From contig DGAD01000037.1 in NCBI GenBank assembly GCA_002382805.1, forward strand, positions 3,002 to 67,001: a DNA stretch of 64,000 nt, given 5' to 3'. This document shows positions 32,421 to 42,246 of this stretch, one piece after another. A program made the position numbers and the translations under genes. The notes under the pieces were generated by a model. The model saw only the letters and a program-made list of their open reading frames with translations, was not told the DNA's origin and did no database searches. Each line of letters starts with the position of its first letter. Position 1 is the stretch's first letter. Origin of the DNA: Clostridiales bacterium UBA4039. Its GTDB lineage: Bacteria; Bacillota; Clostridia; Lachnospirales; Vallitaleaceae.

Positions 32421-35408
32421 TTATAAGTCTAAAACTTCATGTTGATATACCACACGATTTTTCCCTTCTTTTTTAGCAATATATAGAGCATCATCTGCTT
32501 TTTTTATAAAATATTCAGGTTCAGTCACCACACTTGGAGTCCCGCCATAGATGCCCATACTCAAGGATATTTTTTTTATAACATCGCCTTGTGCATTCAT
32601 CTGATGGCTAATAAAGCTTGCTCTTATCTGTGTTGCCATTTTTTTTACACCATTTAAATCGGTATCATAAAGTGTGATTAAAAATTCATCGCCTCCATAT
32701 CTATACACATAATCTGTACTTCGTTGTAAAACATCGTTAATTATATTTGCAACTCGAATAATAATTTCATCTCCTACAATATGTCCATACGTATCATTCA
32801 CAGCTTTAAAATCATCAATATCCAACATAATAAAGCCCATTGGCAAGCGCCCTCGCACAGCCAATTTAAACTGATCTTCAATGGTTTGTTCAAAATGACG
32901 GCGGTTAAATACTCCTGTTAGCGAATCAATAATTGTTAGTTTCTCAAGTTGGGCATTCGCTTGAGAAAGTTTCAAATTAATATGGTTCAATTCCGAATTT
33001 TTTACTTCCATAATATTACGCTCGTGAACCTTCATCAACATATAAATAACAACTAATATTAACAGTATGTAAAACGCAAAAGCATATGGTGTCTGATACC
33101 AATGGTTCGCAATGATAAAATCCAAACGCGCGTAATCTGTTTTCACACCGTGAGAAGTCATTGCATACACTTCAAAGGTATACTTTCCCGGATTCAAATT
33201 CGAAAAAACTGCTTGGTTATAAACGCCGTTGTCAATAAACTTACTGTCTTGTCCTAATAGTCGATAAAAATATCGTATTTTTTCAGGCGCATGATAATCT
33301 AATGCTATAAACTTAATATTAATAAAATTTTCTTTAGGGCTTAAATGTAATGCCATGTCGTTATAAAAGGGAATTGCATTTGGATAAGCGGTCCCTAGTA
33401 TACTAACCCCATCAATATAAAGCTTAGGCGTTCCATTTTTCAAACGCTGGGTTCCACTAGGCAAGTTGATAATTCCATGATCTCCCGCAAAATATAAACT
33501 ACCATCTTCATCTTTAAAGTGTCCGGCATTAAATTCATATCCTCCAATTCCATCTTCTGGTTGTAGGGTATAAATTTCGTGTGAGTCTAAATTTAATATC
33601 GATAGTCCGTCAAGTGTTGATAGCCAAAGTTGCCTATGATTATCTTCTAATATACCTACGACAGAATTATTACTTAATCCGTCCGTTTCAACATAAGTAA
33701 TAAAACGTTGACTAGCATTTTGGTATTTTGAAATACCACCGCCCACTGTTGCTATCCATATGTCTCCATTTGAATCTTCAAAAACTTGGCGTATAGTATT
33801 ATTTGCCAATTCACGTTGGTCTTCCCTTTCCCCTTTAAATGTTTTAAAGTTTGTAGCCTTTGGTTCTAGGAGATTAAGCCCATTATTTGTCCCAATCCAA
33901 ATTCGTCCTTGTCCATCTGCTAGTATACTGTAGACTAAATTATCCGCAATGGCTTTGTCTAGATCTCCTTCGCTACGATAGTTAGTTAGACTTTTATCTC
34001 TTGGATCATAAACATAGACACCTTCCCGATAGGTTCCAATCCAAAGACGATTCTTATGATCTATCTCCAAAGAATAAACTATGTTCTCTTTTGGAAGCGG
34101 AATATCGTAAGAATAAAAAGCATCAGTTTCTATGTCATAGTAACTGATTCCTTCCGATGAGCCAATAAGTAATGGCCATCCAGGTTGGTCAATATAACTA
34201 GTTACATTATCACCTAATTGTTGGCCCGTCTCTTTAGTATATTTTACTGTCGTTAATATTGTCTCATCAATTCGCTCAATCCCATGATTATAAACTGCCG
34301 TCCACAATTGTCCATAACGATCTCGAAACACTAAGTTGTTCTTTCCTTGACTTAAACTGTCTTCCACATCTTTATGGGACTTTATGCGAACATAATTACG
34401 TTTTAAAGGATTAGCTTTAGTAATTCCTCCACCATTGGTTCCTATCCATAAAATGTCATTCGTGTCTTGATACAAAGCATATATCACTGAATGGTGGACA
34501 TCACTATCAGGTCTTGTTCCTGGAAAATGCGTAATTTCACCATCTAGCTCTATAGCATATAACCCGCCTCCCCATGTACCTACCCATTCTACCCCATCTG
34601 TCGTTTTTATATATGCATAAATACGATTATCTGAAAAGCTCACTCGTTTTGTTTCTCCTGTATCTAAATTTATCTTCATTAGTCCTTTGTCCCAAAGACC
34701 TAATGTTAATATCCCCTCTTCGTATTCTCTAATAAGCATTACAGCAGGAGCGTCGATTGCTATTTGTGTAGACACAACTTCATTGAGCTCTCGATCAAAT
34801 TTTTGGAGTCCCTTGTGCGTTCCTAAATATATCTCATTATTAGATGCAATAAAAACTGAACGGACAACTTCCCCATCAACAAAATAGGTTTGTACACTCT
34901 GAGTATCATGATTTAACACATTTAATCCTTCAAGCGTTCCTATCCAAACCAGCCCTTGCTCATCAATGGCTATACTCACTATAACCGAATTGGAAAGTCC
35001 GTGTTCCTCAACAGTATAATTTGTAAAGGTATCTTCATAAATATTATAGCAAGAAATACCCTGATAGGTTCCAATCCATAATTCATGACGCTTAGCATCA
35101 TAGGTCATCGTTTGAATTAAATTATGCACTAATCCATCTTTTTTAAATGGATCATCACGTATGACCTTCATCTCACGGCCATCATAACGATTAAGTCCTC
35201 CTTGGGTTCCAAACCACAAAAAACCATCTTTATCTTGAATAATTGATGATACGGACATATTCGACAATCCAGTTTCTCTATTCATTTGTTCAAAAAACGG
35301 TGGAGTATGACCATCTAGCAAGTCCGCGCTGTAAGTATTCATTGAGGATAAAAAAATAGTAATTAATAGGACAACAAATAATACCAACGCTCCGCGTTTA
35401 TGTGTCAT
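32421..35408 (-). CDS. Two-component-type sensor diguanylate cyclase (beta-propeller, Y_Y_Y, GGDEF)
   Basis: A 995-residue membrane sensor. A signal/anchor segment (about 6-25) leads to an extracellular seven-bladed-type double beta-propeller of repeats with IWIGT, GLWFGTQGGLNRYD and similar (about 40-690), a Y_Y_Y domain (about 705-785), one membrane segment (about 788-808), a short coiled coil and a GGDEF domain (from about 830). The active site RYGGDEF is intact and an RSTD inhibitory site sits five residues before it, so it should make c-di-GMP under product control. This architecture is best known from polysaccharide-sensing hybrid systems of Bacteroidetes. The uxa operon lies just upstream on the same strand, so a sugar polymer ligand is plausible. 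Confidence 0.93.
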   Translation of the reverse strand: MTHKRGALVLFVVLLITIFLSSMNTYSADLLDGHTPPFFEQMNRETGLSNMSVSSIIQDKDGFLWFGTQGGLNRYDGREMKVIRDDPFKKDGLVHNLIQTMTYDAKRHELWIGTYQGISCYNIYEDTFTNYTVEEHGLSNSVIVSIAIDEQGLVWIGTLEGLNVLNHDTQSVQTYFVDGEVVRSVFIASNNEIYLGTHKGLQKFDRELNEVVSTQIAIDAPAVMLIREYEEGILTLGLWDKGLMKINLDTGETKRVSFSDNRIYAYIKTTDGVEWVGTWGGGLYAIELDGEITHFPGTRPDSDVHHSVIYALYQDTNDILWIGTNGGGITKANPLKRNYVRIKSHKDVEDSLSQGKNNLVFRDRYGQLWTAVYNHGIERIDETILTTVKYTKETGQQLGDNVTSYIDQPGWPLLIGSSEGISYYDIETDAFYSYDIPLPKENIVYSLEIDHKNRLWIGTYREGVYVYDPRDKSLTNYRSEGDLDKAIADNLVYSILADGQGRIWIGTNNGLNLLEPKATNFKTFKGEREDQRELANNTIRQVFEDSNGDIWIATVGGGISKYQNASQRFITYVETDGLSNNSVVGILEDNHRQLWLSTLDGLSILNLDSHEIYTLQPEDGIGGYEFNAGHFKDEDGSLYFAGDHGIINLPSGTQRLKNGTPKLYIDGVSILGTAYPNAIPFYNDMALHLSPKENFINIKFIALDYHAPEKIRYFYRLLGQDSKFIDNGVYNQAVFSNLNPGKYTFEVYAMTSHGVKTDYARLDFIIANHWYQTPYAFAFYILLILVVIYMLMKVHERNIMEVKNSELNHINLKLSQANAQLEKLTIIDSLTGVFNRRHFEQTIEDQFKLAVRGRLPMGFIMLDIDDFKAVNDTYGHIVGDEIIIRVANIINDVLQRSTDYVYRYGGDEFLITLYDTDLNGVKKMATQIRASFISHQMNAQGDVIKKISLSMGIYGGTPSVVTEPEYFIKKADDALYIAKKEGKNRVVYQHEVLDL

Positions 35409-35513
35409 GAATACCTCCATATAAATTTATTCTTATACTAAATATTCTAGCATTTTAGTTCCTAAAAGTACATTTAATTTTTATCACACAAGATTATAGC
35501 TATACAAAATAAA

Positions 35514-35550
35514 AACAACCTTAGCTTACACAAGGTAAGCTAAGGTTGTT
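35514..35550 (-). terminator. Terminator of the uxaB-uxaA-uxaC operon
   Basis: A perfect 16-base-pair hairpin (35514-35529 with 35535-35550, five-base loop) followed on the minus strand by a T-rich tract. It is 40 bases past the uxaC stop and separates it from the sensor cyclase gene. Confidence 0.92.
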
Positions 35551-35590
35551 AACAAATGCACATGCAAACAATCACTTTAAGAGATTTATT

Positions 35591-37015
35591 TTATAGACCA
35601 AAGTATGCTTTTGCATTATTGTAACTAATGTCTTGAACAATTTGGCCTAAGAATTTTTCATCGTTTGGATATTCTCCATTTTCAACTAACTCTCCGATAT
35701 AGTTACAAAGGATACGTCTAAAGTATTCATGGCGTGTATAAGATAAGAAACTTCTTGAGTCGGTAAGCATGCCTACAAAAGCACTCAGTAAACCAAGACT
35801 TGCCAATGCACTCATTTGATCTTGCATACCTTCTTTTTGATCACAGAACCACCATCCGGAACCAAATTGAATCTTGCCTTTTGTTCCTCCACCTTGGAAG
35901 TTTCCGATCATCGTACCGATAACATAGTTATCGCGAGGATTAAGCACATAAAGAATTGTCTTTGGCAATTCATCTGTAGTATCTAAGTCATTTAACAATG
36001 CGGATAAAGCAGGGGCAAATGTTGAATCATGAACCGAGTCAAATCCAGTATCTGGTCCCAATGCCTTATGCATACGTCGGTTGTTATTACGAAGCGCTCC
36101 GATATGAATCTGCATTGTCCAACCACGCTTAGCATACGCTTTGCCTAAGAAGTTTAATACGATTCCTTTATGTATTGCCACTTCTTCTTCGGATAGTTTG
36201 TCGCCAACTAATCCTTTTTTGTATACTTGGTCTGCTAATGTATAATCAATCTTTGTTGTTCCTTCTACATAAGGTGTGTTGTACTCAATCGTATCTAGTG
36301 CATGGTCAGATAATCGGCATCCCACTTCATGGAAATAATCGATACGTTCTTCTAATGCTTTTAACAATTTTTGGATACTGTCAAGTTCATAGCCCACAAC
36401 CGCTTCCAAACTTTTAATCCAAGGAATAAATGTCTCATTAGCAATATTAAAGCTCTTGTCCGGACGATATGTCGGATAGACTTTTGTTTCAAAGGATGGG
36501 TCTTTTGCTAATTGCATGTGATATTCAAGTGTGTCAATCGGGTCATCTGTCGTACAAATCACATCAACATTCGAGCGCTTAATCAAATGACGAGCGCTAA
36601 AGTCTTCTTGATTTAAAAGCGTATTACACTTTTCCCAGATTTCATCCGCACTGTCTTCACAAAGCAAAGTATCAATTCCAAAATAACGTTGCAATTCTAA
36701 ATGGGTCCAGTGATACATAGGATTACCAATAGTATATGGAACCGCTTTTGCAAACGCTTTAAACTTTAGGTAATCGTCTTGTTCACCCGTGATAAAATCT
36801 TCTGTAATTCCAAAGCTACGCATTACACGCCATTTGTAATGGTCTCCACCAAGCCAAATTTCTGTAATATTCTTATATGTCTTATCCTCTGCAATCTCTT
36901 TGGGAGATAGGTGACAATGATAGTCAATAATCGGCATATCCTTTGCATACTCATGATACAACTTCACCGCTGTAGGATTTTTCAACATAAAGTTTTCATC
37001 TAAGAATTTTTTCAT
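35591..37015 (-). CDS. uxaC: Glucuronate isomerase
   Basis: This 474-residue amidohydrolase-fold enzyme converts galacturonate to tagaturonate and glucuronate to fructuronate. The metal motif IDYHCHLSP is at about residues 30-38, and the family blocks HWTHLELQRYFG, CTTDDPIDTLEYH, MQIHIGALRNNN and DSRSFLSYTRHEYFRRIL are all present. Length fits. It is the third gene of the uxaB-uxaA-uxaC operon, 50 bases after uxaA, and is followed by a terminator. Its role is the first step of pectin-derived galacturonate breakdown. Confidence 0.97.
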   Translation of the reverse strand: MKKFLDENFMLKNPTAVKLYHEYAKDMPIIDYHCHLSPKEIAEDKTYKNITEIWLGGDHYKWRVMRSFGITEDFITGEQDDYLKFKAFAKAVPYTIGNPMYHWTHLELQRYFGIDTLLCEDSADEIWEKCNTLLNQEDFSARHLIKRSNVDVICTTDDPIDTLEYHMQLAKDPSFETKVYPTYRPDKSFNIANETFIPWIKSLEAVVGYELDSIQKLLKALEERIDYFHEVGCRLSDHALDTIEYNTPYVEGTTKIDYTLADQVYKKGLVGDKLSEEEVAIHKGIVLNFLGKAYAKRGWTMQIHIGALRNNNRRMHKALGPDTGFDSVHDSTFAPALSALLNDLDTTDELPKTILYVLNPRDNYVIGTMIGNFQGGGTKGKIQFGSGWWFCDQKEGMQDQMSALASLGLLSAFVGMLTDSRSFLSYTRHEYFRRILCNYIGELVENGEYPNDEKFLGQIVQDISYNNAKAYFGL

Positions 37016-37065
37016 TTTTTTCTTCTCCTTGTATTGGTTTTGGTATTAAAATCTATCTTTGAATT

Positions 37066-38577
37066 TTATAAGGTTACACCTGATTTAAATATCGCGATTT
37101 CACGATAATTATTTACCTCTTGACGCACATATTGTCCATTGGCAGTTGCAATGATTTGCTCGATAAAGTCATGCAGCAATGCATCCATTGTCTCACCTTC
37201 TACTAAACGTCCTGCATTAAAATCAATCCAGTTAGGTTTAAGGTTTGCCAACCGCGAGTTCGCTGCAATCTTCATCGTTGGAATAAATCCACCAAAAGGT
37301 GTTCCTCTACCTGTAGAGAAAAGAACCATCTGGCAACCACTCATACCAAGGGCAGTTGTTGCAACCGCATCATTGCCCGGTGCACTTAAGAGGTTTAATC
37401 CATGCTTAGAAATACGCTCTGTATGCTTTAGGACATCTATGACTTGACTACTTCCTGCCTTTTGCGTACATCCTAGAGACTTATCTTCAAGGGTTGTAAT
37501 TCCACCATTTTTATTCCCTGGTGATGGATTCTCATAGATAACTTGATCGTGACGTTTATAGTAATTCTTAAAGTCATTCACCAGCTCCACCGTTTTTTCA
37601 AATATGGCTTCATCTTTACACCGATTCATCAAAATAGTCTCCGCACCAAACATCTCCGGCACTTCGGTAAGCACCGTTGTGCCCCCATGATGAATAAGAT
37701 AATCTGAAAACATTCCAATCAGTGGATTGGCGGTAATACCGCTAAGACCATCTGATCCTCCACACTCAAGTCCGATGCGCAGTTTACTGATAGGTTGAGG
37801 TTCTCGCTTGTCCATACGCATTTTTTCAAACAGTTGGGTTAACCGTTCCACTCCGGCTTCAATCTCATCATCCACTTCTTGAGATATCAAAAAGCTCACC
37901 CGCTCTTTATTGTAGTCACCCAGTGTACGCTCAAATGCATCAATCTGATTGTTCTCACATCCTAAACCTACTACAAGGACTCCTCCGGCATTGGGATGCT
38001 TAACAATATTTTGTAGTGTTTTTCGTGTATTGATGTGATCATCACCCATTTGAGAGCATCCGTAATTATGGCCAAATGCAAAGATTCCATCAATATTTTC
38101 CAAGTCTTTAATGCGAACACCTTGGTCAAGCATACGCTCTTTAAATACTTGAATAATCTGGTTGCTAACTCCGTTAACGCAGCCCACCGTCGGAATGACC
38201 CATAGTTCGTTACGAATACCTATCTCTCCATTTGGACGTACGTATACGTTAACTTCACGTTGTTTTTCTAAGGTTGAGAAATCTTGAAAATGTGGTTCAT
38301 ATTTATATTCTAACACATCATCCAACTGTGTTTTTACGTTATGGGTATGTACATGTTCACCCACAGCTATCGCCTTGGTTGCTTTTCCTATGGGCATACC
38401 GTATTTTATAATCGGCTCGCCTTCTTTTATCGGCTTCAAAGCAACTTTATGTCCACTTTTCACATCATCTTTAAAGGTTACCGGTATTGCTTGGTGTTCT
38501 ATGGATTCACCTATAACTACATCTTCCAAGACAATAATCACATTATCATTACCATGAATTTGTATGAAATTCTTCAC
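37066..38577 (-). CDS. uxaA: Altronate dehydratase (full-length UxaA)
   Basis: This 503-residue enzyme removes water from D-altronate to give 2-keto-3-deoxygluconate. It contains the short N-terminal SAF domain (about residues 1-95) and the large catalytic domain; FAFGHNYGCSQMGDDHINT, GLGCENNQID and LRIGLECGGSDGLSG hold conserved His/Cys residues of the iron centre. The start is GTG 38577, immediately next to the TAG stop of uxaB, with GAGGTG inside the end of uxaB; the two genes are thus translationally coupled. Confidence 0.96.
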   Translation of the reverse strand: MKNFIQIHGNDNVIIVLEDVVIGESIEHQAIPVTFKDDVKSGHKVALKPIKEGEPIIKYGMPIGKATKAIAVGEHVHTHNVKTQLDDVLEYKYEPHFQDFSTLEKQREVNVYVRPNGEIGIRNELWVIPTVGCVNGVSNQIIQVFKERMLDQGVRIKDLENIDGIFAFGHNYGCSQMGDDHINTRKTLQNIVKHPNAGGVLVVGLGCENNQIDAFERTLGDYNKERVSFLISQEVDDEIEAGVERLTQLFEKMRMDKREPQPISKLRIGLECGGSDGLSGITANPLIGMFSDYLIHHGGTTVLTEVPEMFGAETILMNRCKDEAIFEKTVELVNDFKNYYKRHDQVIYENPSPGNKNGGITTLEDKSLGCTQKAGSSQVIDVLKHTERISKHGLNLLSAPGNDAVATTALGMSGCQMVLFSTGRGTPFGGFIPTMKIAANSRLANLKPNWIDFNAGRLVEGETMDALLHDFIEQIIATANGQYVRQEVNNYREIAIFKSGVTL

Positions 38578-40005
38578 CTATTTCACCTCATTTATCGCTT
38601 TGATGACTGCTTCCATTCCTTCGTTTAATATCATTTCAACATAATCTGCAACCTGGTTTGTCATGTTTGCGATTGTATTAAGGTCACCATCCCAGTTGCT
38701 TTCATAACCAAGAACTCCTTGTACAATACGTGTAATGGCTTCTTTTGAGCCATCAAAATCTTTCCAAAGTTCTGCGTACAGGTCTAAGATATCTTGATTG
38801 TCATTGGTATCAATGGTCTCTCCATTAAATGTTCCTCGATAGAAGACAATATATGCTGCCAAAGCAAAGACTGTTCGTTTGGGCAACTGTTTATTCTTAT
38901 CTAGGTATCCTAAAACTGATGGAAGCACACGCGTCTTATATTTTGACATACTGTTTAGCGATATACTCATCAGATAATGTTTGATAAATGGATTTTTAAA
39001 TCGCTCAATGACTTCTTTGGCAAACGTTTCCAACTCTTCTGAAGACAGCGTTAATGTTGGAATAATCTCTTCATAGATTGCTTTTGTCAAAAATGTATTT
39101 AACACTGTGTCTTCGACAGATTCACGTACTGTTCGTGCACCATATAGGTATGCTACCGGAACAAGGGTCGTATGTGCTCCATTTAAAATACGCACTTTAC
39201 GCATTTTATACGGTGTAACATCATCCACAAAAATTGCGTTACAACCTTCTTGATTGGCAGGAAATTCATCCCGAATACTCTTGTCGCCTTCAATGACCCA
39301 TAGGTTAAACTGCTCGCTTTCAACCACTAGGTTGTCTTTGTATCCAAGTTCTTCCCATATTTCTTCTATGCGTTCTCTTGGATATCCCGGAACAATACGG
39401 TCAACGAGTGTATTACAAAATGTATTCGCCTCTTCAACCCATGTTTTAAAGGAATCATCTAAATTCCATAAGTCAATATATTGAAGTACATATTTTTTTA
39501 GATAGTCCGCATTCTTGTCAATAAGTTCACACGGAAGAATGATAAACCCTTTATCTGCCGCTCCGTTATACGTTGTATAACGTTCTAGAAGTAGACGAGT
39601 CAGTTTTGCCGGAAAGGATACATCCGCGTCTTGGTCCATTGTGTCTGCTTCATTAAAAGTAATACCTGCTTCTGTCGTATTAGATACAATCACACGTGCT
39701 GTATCAATGTGCGCTAGATTTAAATAACTACCAAAATCTTTATATGGATTAATCGCTGTCTCAATCGAATCGTTTTTATAATGTTCACTCACCGCTTCTC
39801 CATTTTTAATTCCACGCATATAATGTGTATACATATAATCTTGATCAGCAAGCATATCAATAAGTCCGTTTTCAAGGGGTTGAACAATTGCGATGCCTCC
39901 GTTATAATCGCCTTCATCATTCATTTTTTGAATCATCCAGTCTACAAACGCTCGTAAAAAATTTCCTTCTCCAAATTGAATTACTTTAATCGGTCGCTTT
40001 GCCAT
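38578..40005 (-). CDS. uxaB: Tagaturonate reductase
   Basis: A 475-residue NADH-dependent polyol-type dehydrogenase of the mannitol dehydrogenase family that reduces tagaturonate to altronate. The Rossmann motif QFGEGNFLRAFVDWMIQ lies at the N terminus, and the catalytic block KVRILNGAHTTLVPVAYLYG contains the family Lys-x5-His arrangement. It is the first gene of the hexuronate operon. With UxaC and UxaA it gives galacturonate to 2-keto-3-deoxygluconate; the KDG kinase and aldolase are not in this window. No uxuA/uxuB for the glucuronate branch is seen here. Confidence 0.95.
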   Translation of the reverse strand: MAKRPIKVIQFGEGNFLRAFVDWMIQKMNDEGDYNGGIAIVQPLENGLIDMLADQDYMYTHYMRGIKNGEAVSEHYKNDSIETAINPYKDFGSYLNLAHIDTARVIVSNTTEAGITFNEADTMDQDADVSFPAKLTRLLLERYTTYNGAADKGFIILPCELIDKNADYLKKYVLQYIDLWNLDDSFKTWVEEANTFCNTLVDRIVPGYPRERIEEIWEELGYKDNLVVESEQFNLWVIEGDKSIRDEFPANQEGCNAIFVDDVTPYKMRKVRILNGAHTTLVPVAYLYGARTVRESVEDTVLNTFLTKAIYEEIIPTLTLSSEELETFAKEVIERFKNPFIKHYLMSISLNSMSKYKTRVLPSVLGYLDKNKQLPKRTVFALAAYIVFYRGTFNGETIDTNDNQDILDLYAELWKDFDGSKEAITRIVQGVLGYESNWDGDLNTIANMTNQVADYVEMILNEGMEAVIKAINEVK

Positions 40006-40020
40006 AATCTACCTTTCCTT

Positions 40021-40126
40021 CCTTAAAACATTATTTAAGGTCCTATGCCTTTATCCTTAGTTTATCCTTAAAATTTGACATCTTCAAGGGACATATTTTG
40101 ACAAACTATACATTTTTTGACATAAT
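40021..40126. promoter_or_regulatory. Divergent promoter region of uxaBAC and its AraC regulator
   Basis: Minus strand toward uxaB: TTGAAG (40087-40082), 17 bases, TAAACT (40064-40059). Plus strand toward the AraC gene: TTGACA (40098-40103), 17 bases, CATAAT (40121-40126). Two direct copies of ATCCTTA (40053-40059 and 40064-40070) lie one helical turn apart, as AraC-type sites do, and an inverted repeat CCTTAAA/TTTAAGG covers 40021-40040. Confidence 0.65.
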
Positions 40127-40156
40127 AGAGTTATCTTAATCTATGGAGGGCTTATT

Positions 40157-41362
40157 ATGGTAACCAATGAGCGTTTGCTTTATACAACTAATCTTCTCAG
40201 CGAAACACTTCCCGATGAGTTTATGAATGAACGTCAGCTACTTTCTATTGGTATTGATCCGCATCATCAGTTTCTAATCTTGCAGCTTATTTTAGGCAAT
40301 ACGTTAAAGTCACATATCAATAGTCTAAATCCTGATTCTGCTAACGAATGGAAAAGCCAGCTACATCAAATCATGGTTAAGCATTTTTCCCCTCATGTTT
40401 TATGCTTTTTAAACTTACAACCCTTTACACGTACCGTTGTATTATCTATTGACCCTTCTCAGTCACTCTCTCAAGTCAAGGCTGAGTTTGGGCAACGCTT
40501 TATCGCATTGTCCAAAGAGCTTCATAGCGTATATCAATATGATATCACCGGATGCTTTGGCTCTATTGTATCCAATTATTTTCAAATCGGCTCTTCCTAT
40601 AAAAAAGCCCGCTTATTACAAGAATATCATTTTATTATCGGATTGGGACACTGTATTTTCTTTGATGATCCTCGACATACCGATGAATATTCGCTGGTCG
40701 AATATAAATACGTCCATCACTTTGAGTCCTTGTTTGAAGATAAACAGTGGATTCAAATGCTTGAATTATTAAACACAATTAAGCATGCCTTAGTTCAGAA
40801 TATGGTCAACGATTCAAAGGTTACTTATATTTACAAAGAAATCTTTTCCATCACGATTCGTCAACTATTTGACCAACTGGATGACTACAAACAAGAAATT
40901 GAAAAGCTAAATACCGGAATCATTATGTTTGATCATCTCTTTGATGATATTGAGCAGGTTAATCAATATTACTTAGAGGTTATACATCGCATCACTAAGC
41001 AAGTTCCTAGTGAACATATGCACCTTCACATCAAGAAAGCTTTAAACCTTATTCATCAACATTATATGGAAGATATTTCTTTGATTTATCTAGCGGATGC
41101 GTTAAATATTTCCACCGCATACCTCTCTCGTCTTTTTAAGCAAGAGGTTGATATGAACTTTAAAGAATATCTTACTCGCTATCGAATAAGCAAAGCCAAA
41201 GACCTCTTGGATAAGGGTTCTTTGGCTATTAAGGATATTGCTTATCATGTAGGTTACAGCTCCCCTACACAATTTGCAAGGGTTTTTAAACAAGTCGAAG
41301 GTATTAAGCCATCTCAATACCGTCAAGTTCTTAAAAATAAAGGGAATGATCCGTTTTTATAA
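40157..41362 (+). CDS. AraC family transcriptional regulator
   Basis: A 401-residue regulator with the two-helix-turn-helix AraC domain at the C terminus (about residues 298-395: ISLIYLADALNISTAYLSRLFKQ and IKDIAYHVGYSSPTQFARVFKQ). The N-terminal 290 residues are a long region without a clear cupin or receiver motif; weak similarity in pattern to the ligand-binding parts of two-component AraC proteins of Clostridia is possible. It is divergent from the uxa operon, and with the paired direct repeats between them it probably activates hexuronate catabolism. GGAGG precedes ATG 40157. Confidence 0.9.
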   Translation: MVTNERLLYTTNLLSETLPDEFMNERQLLSIGIDPHHQFLILQLILGNTLKSHINSLNPDSANEWKSQLHQIMVKHFSPHVLCFLNLQPFTRTVVLSIDPSQSLSQVKAEFGQRFIALSKELHSVYQYDITGCFGSIVSNYFQIGSSYKKARLLQEYHFIIGLGHCIFFDDPRHTDEYSLVEYKYVHHFESLFEDKQWIQMLELLNTIKHALVQNMVNDSKVTYIYKEIFSITIRQLFDQLDDYKQEIEKLNTGIIMFDHLFDDIEQVNQYYLEVIHRITKQVPSEHMHLHIKKALNLIHQHYMEDISLIYLADALNISTAYLSRLFKQEVDMNFKEYLTRYRISKAKDLLDKGSLAIKDIAYHVGYSSPTQFARVFKQVEGIKPSQYRQVLKNKGNDPFL

Positions 41363-41372
41363 CTCCTATATT

Positions 41373-42230
41373 TTATAGTTCCAAAAAAATGGATTTTTTT
41401 TCTATATCATCGGCTACTTCTGACATAATCTCGGACAGCATTTTTTCATTAAGATTTAATGCTTTTGCACCTTCTGAAAAAAATTCATATGCTAAGCCGT
41501 CAATGCCAATATGAATTCCCATCATCATAATCAAGCTATCGGCAACATGAGTAATGTAGACAAGCTTTGGATTAATGGACGCTTCTTTGGGATGATGATG
41601 TGTTGCAATCACTTCGACAAGCTCATCTGGAAGATTCCATTTCTCTGCGACTTTCGCTCCGATCTGTCCATGATTAAATCCAAGGACTTCTTCTTCTGCA
41701 TCTATAAAGGTATATCCTTTTTCCACAAGGCTATTGATTTCTTGATATGCATCTGCTACGTATTGATCAAGTACAACTTTTCCAATATCTCTTAACAGAC
41801 CTGCTGTATAAGCTTGGTCTACTTTTTTATAACCGACTTTTTTTGCGACAGCTCGCGTCATTATTGCAGAAATTTGTGATTGCTTCCACAGCGCTTCTTT
41901 TTCAAGGGCGTAGCCGGGTAGCTCTTTTTCCATGAATTTACCAATAACTGTGGTTAAAACCATTGTTCTAACCGCTTCAAACCCTAACAAAACAGCTGCT
42001 TCTCGTACGGTTTCAATATCACGTCGACCGTGATAGAAGGCTGAATTTGCTAATTGCAAAATCTTTGCCGTAAGGCCTTGGTCTTTGATAATTTCTTCTT
42101 CTAACTCCTTGGCACCTGCTTCTGGATTCTTTGTGATTTCCATAATGCGAATTATCGTCTGGGGAAATGGCGGTATCTCTTGAACCCGACTAATGATTTC
42201 CTCCATCGTCAATGCCTTGTTATCTTCCAT
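41373..42230 (-). CDS. HDOD domain signalling protein
   Basis: A 285-residue protein with an HDOD domain over most of its length (PPFPQTIIRIMEIT at about residue 22, then AKILQLANSAFYHGR, VLLGFEAVRTMVLT, AGLLRDIGKVVLDQY, NHGQIGAKVAEKWNLP). HDOD is an HD-related domain that usually lacks phosphohydrolase activity; here the HD pair is replaced by RD in GLLRDIGK, so it is likely a regulatory or scaffold protein. It lies 16 bases after the radical SAM gene with AAAGGGG before ATG 42230. Whether the two share a function or only a transcript is unclear. Confidence 0.9.
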   Translation of the reverse strand: MEDNKALTMEEIISRVQEIPPFPQTIIRIMEITKNPEAGAKELEEEIIKDQGLTAKILQLANSAFYHGRRDIETVREAAVLLGFEAVRTMVLTTVIGKFMEKELPGYALEKEALWKQSQISAIMTRAVAKKVGYKKVDQAYTAGLLRDIGKVVLDQYVADAYQEINSLVEKGYTFIDAEEEVLGFNHGQIGAKVAEKWNLPDELVEVIATHHHPKEASINPKLVYITHVADSLIMMMGIHIGIDGLAYEFFSEGAKALNLNEKMLSEIMSEVADDIEKKSIFLEL

Positions 42231-42246
42231 ATATTTCCCCTTTCTA

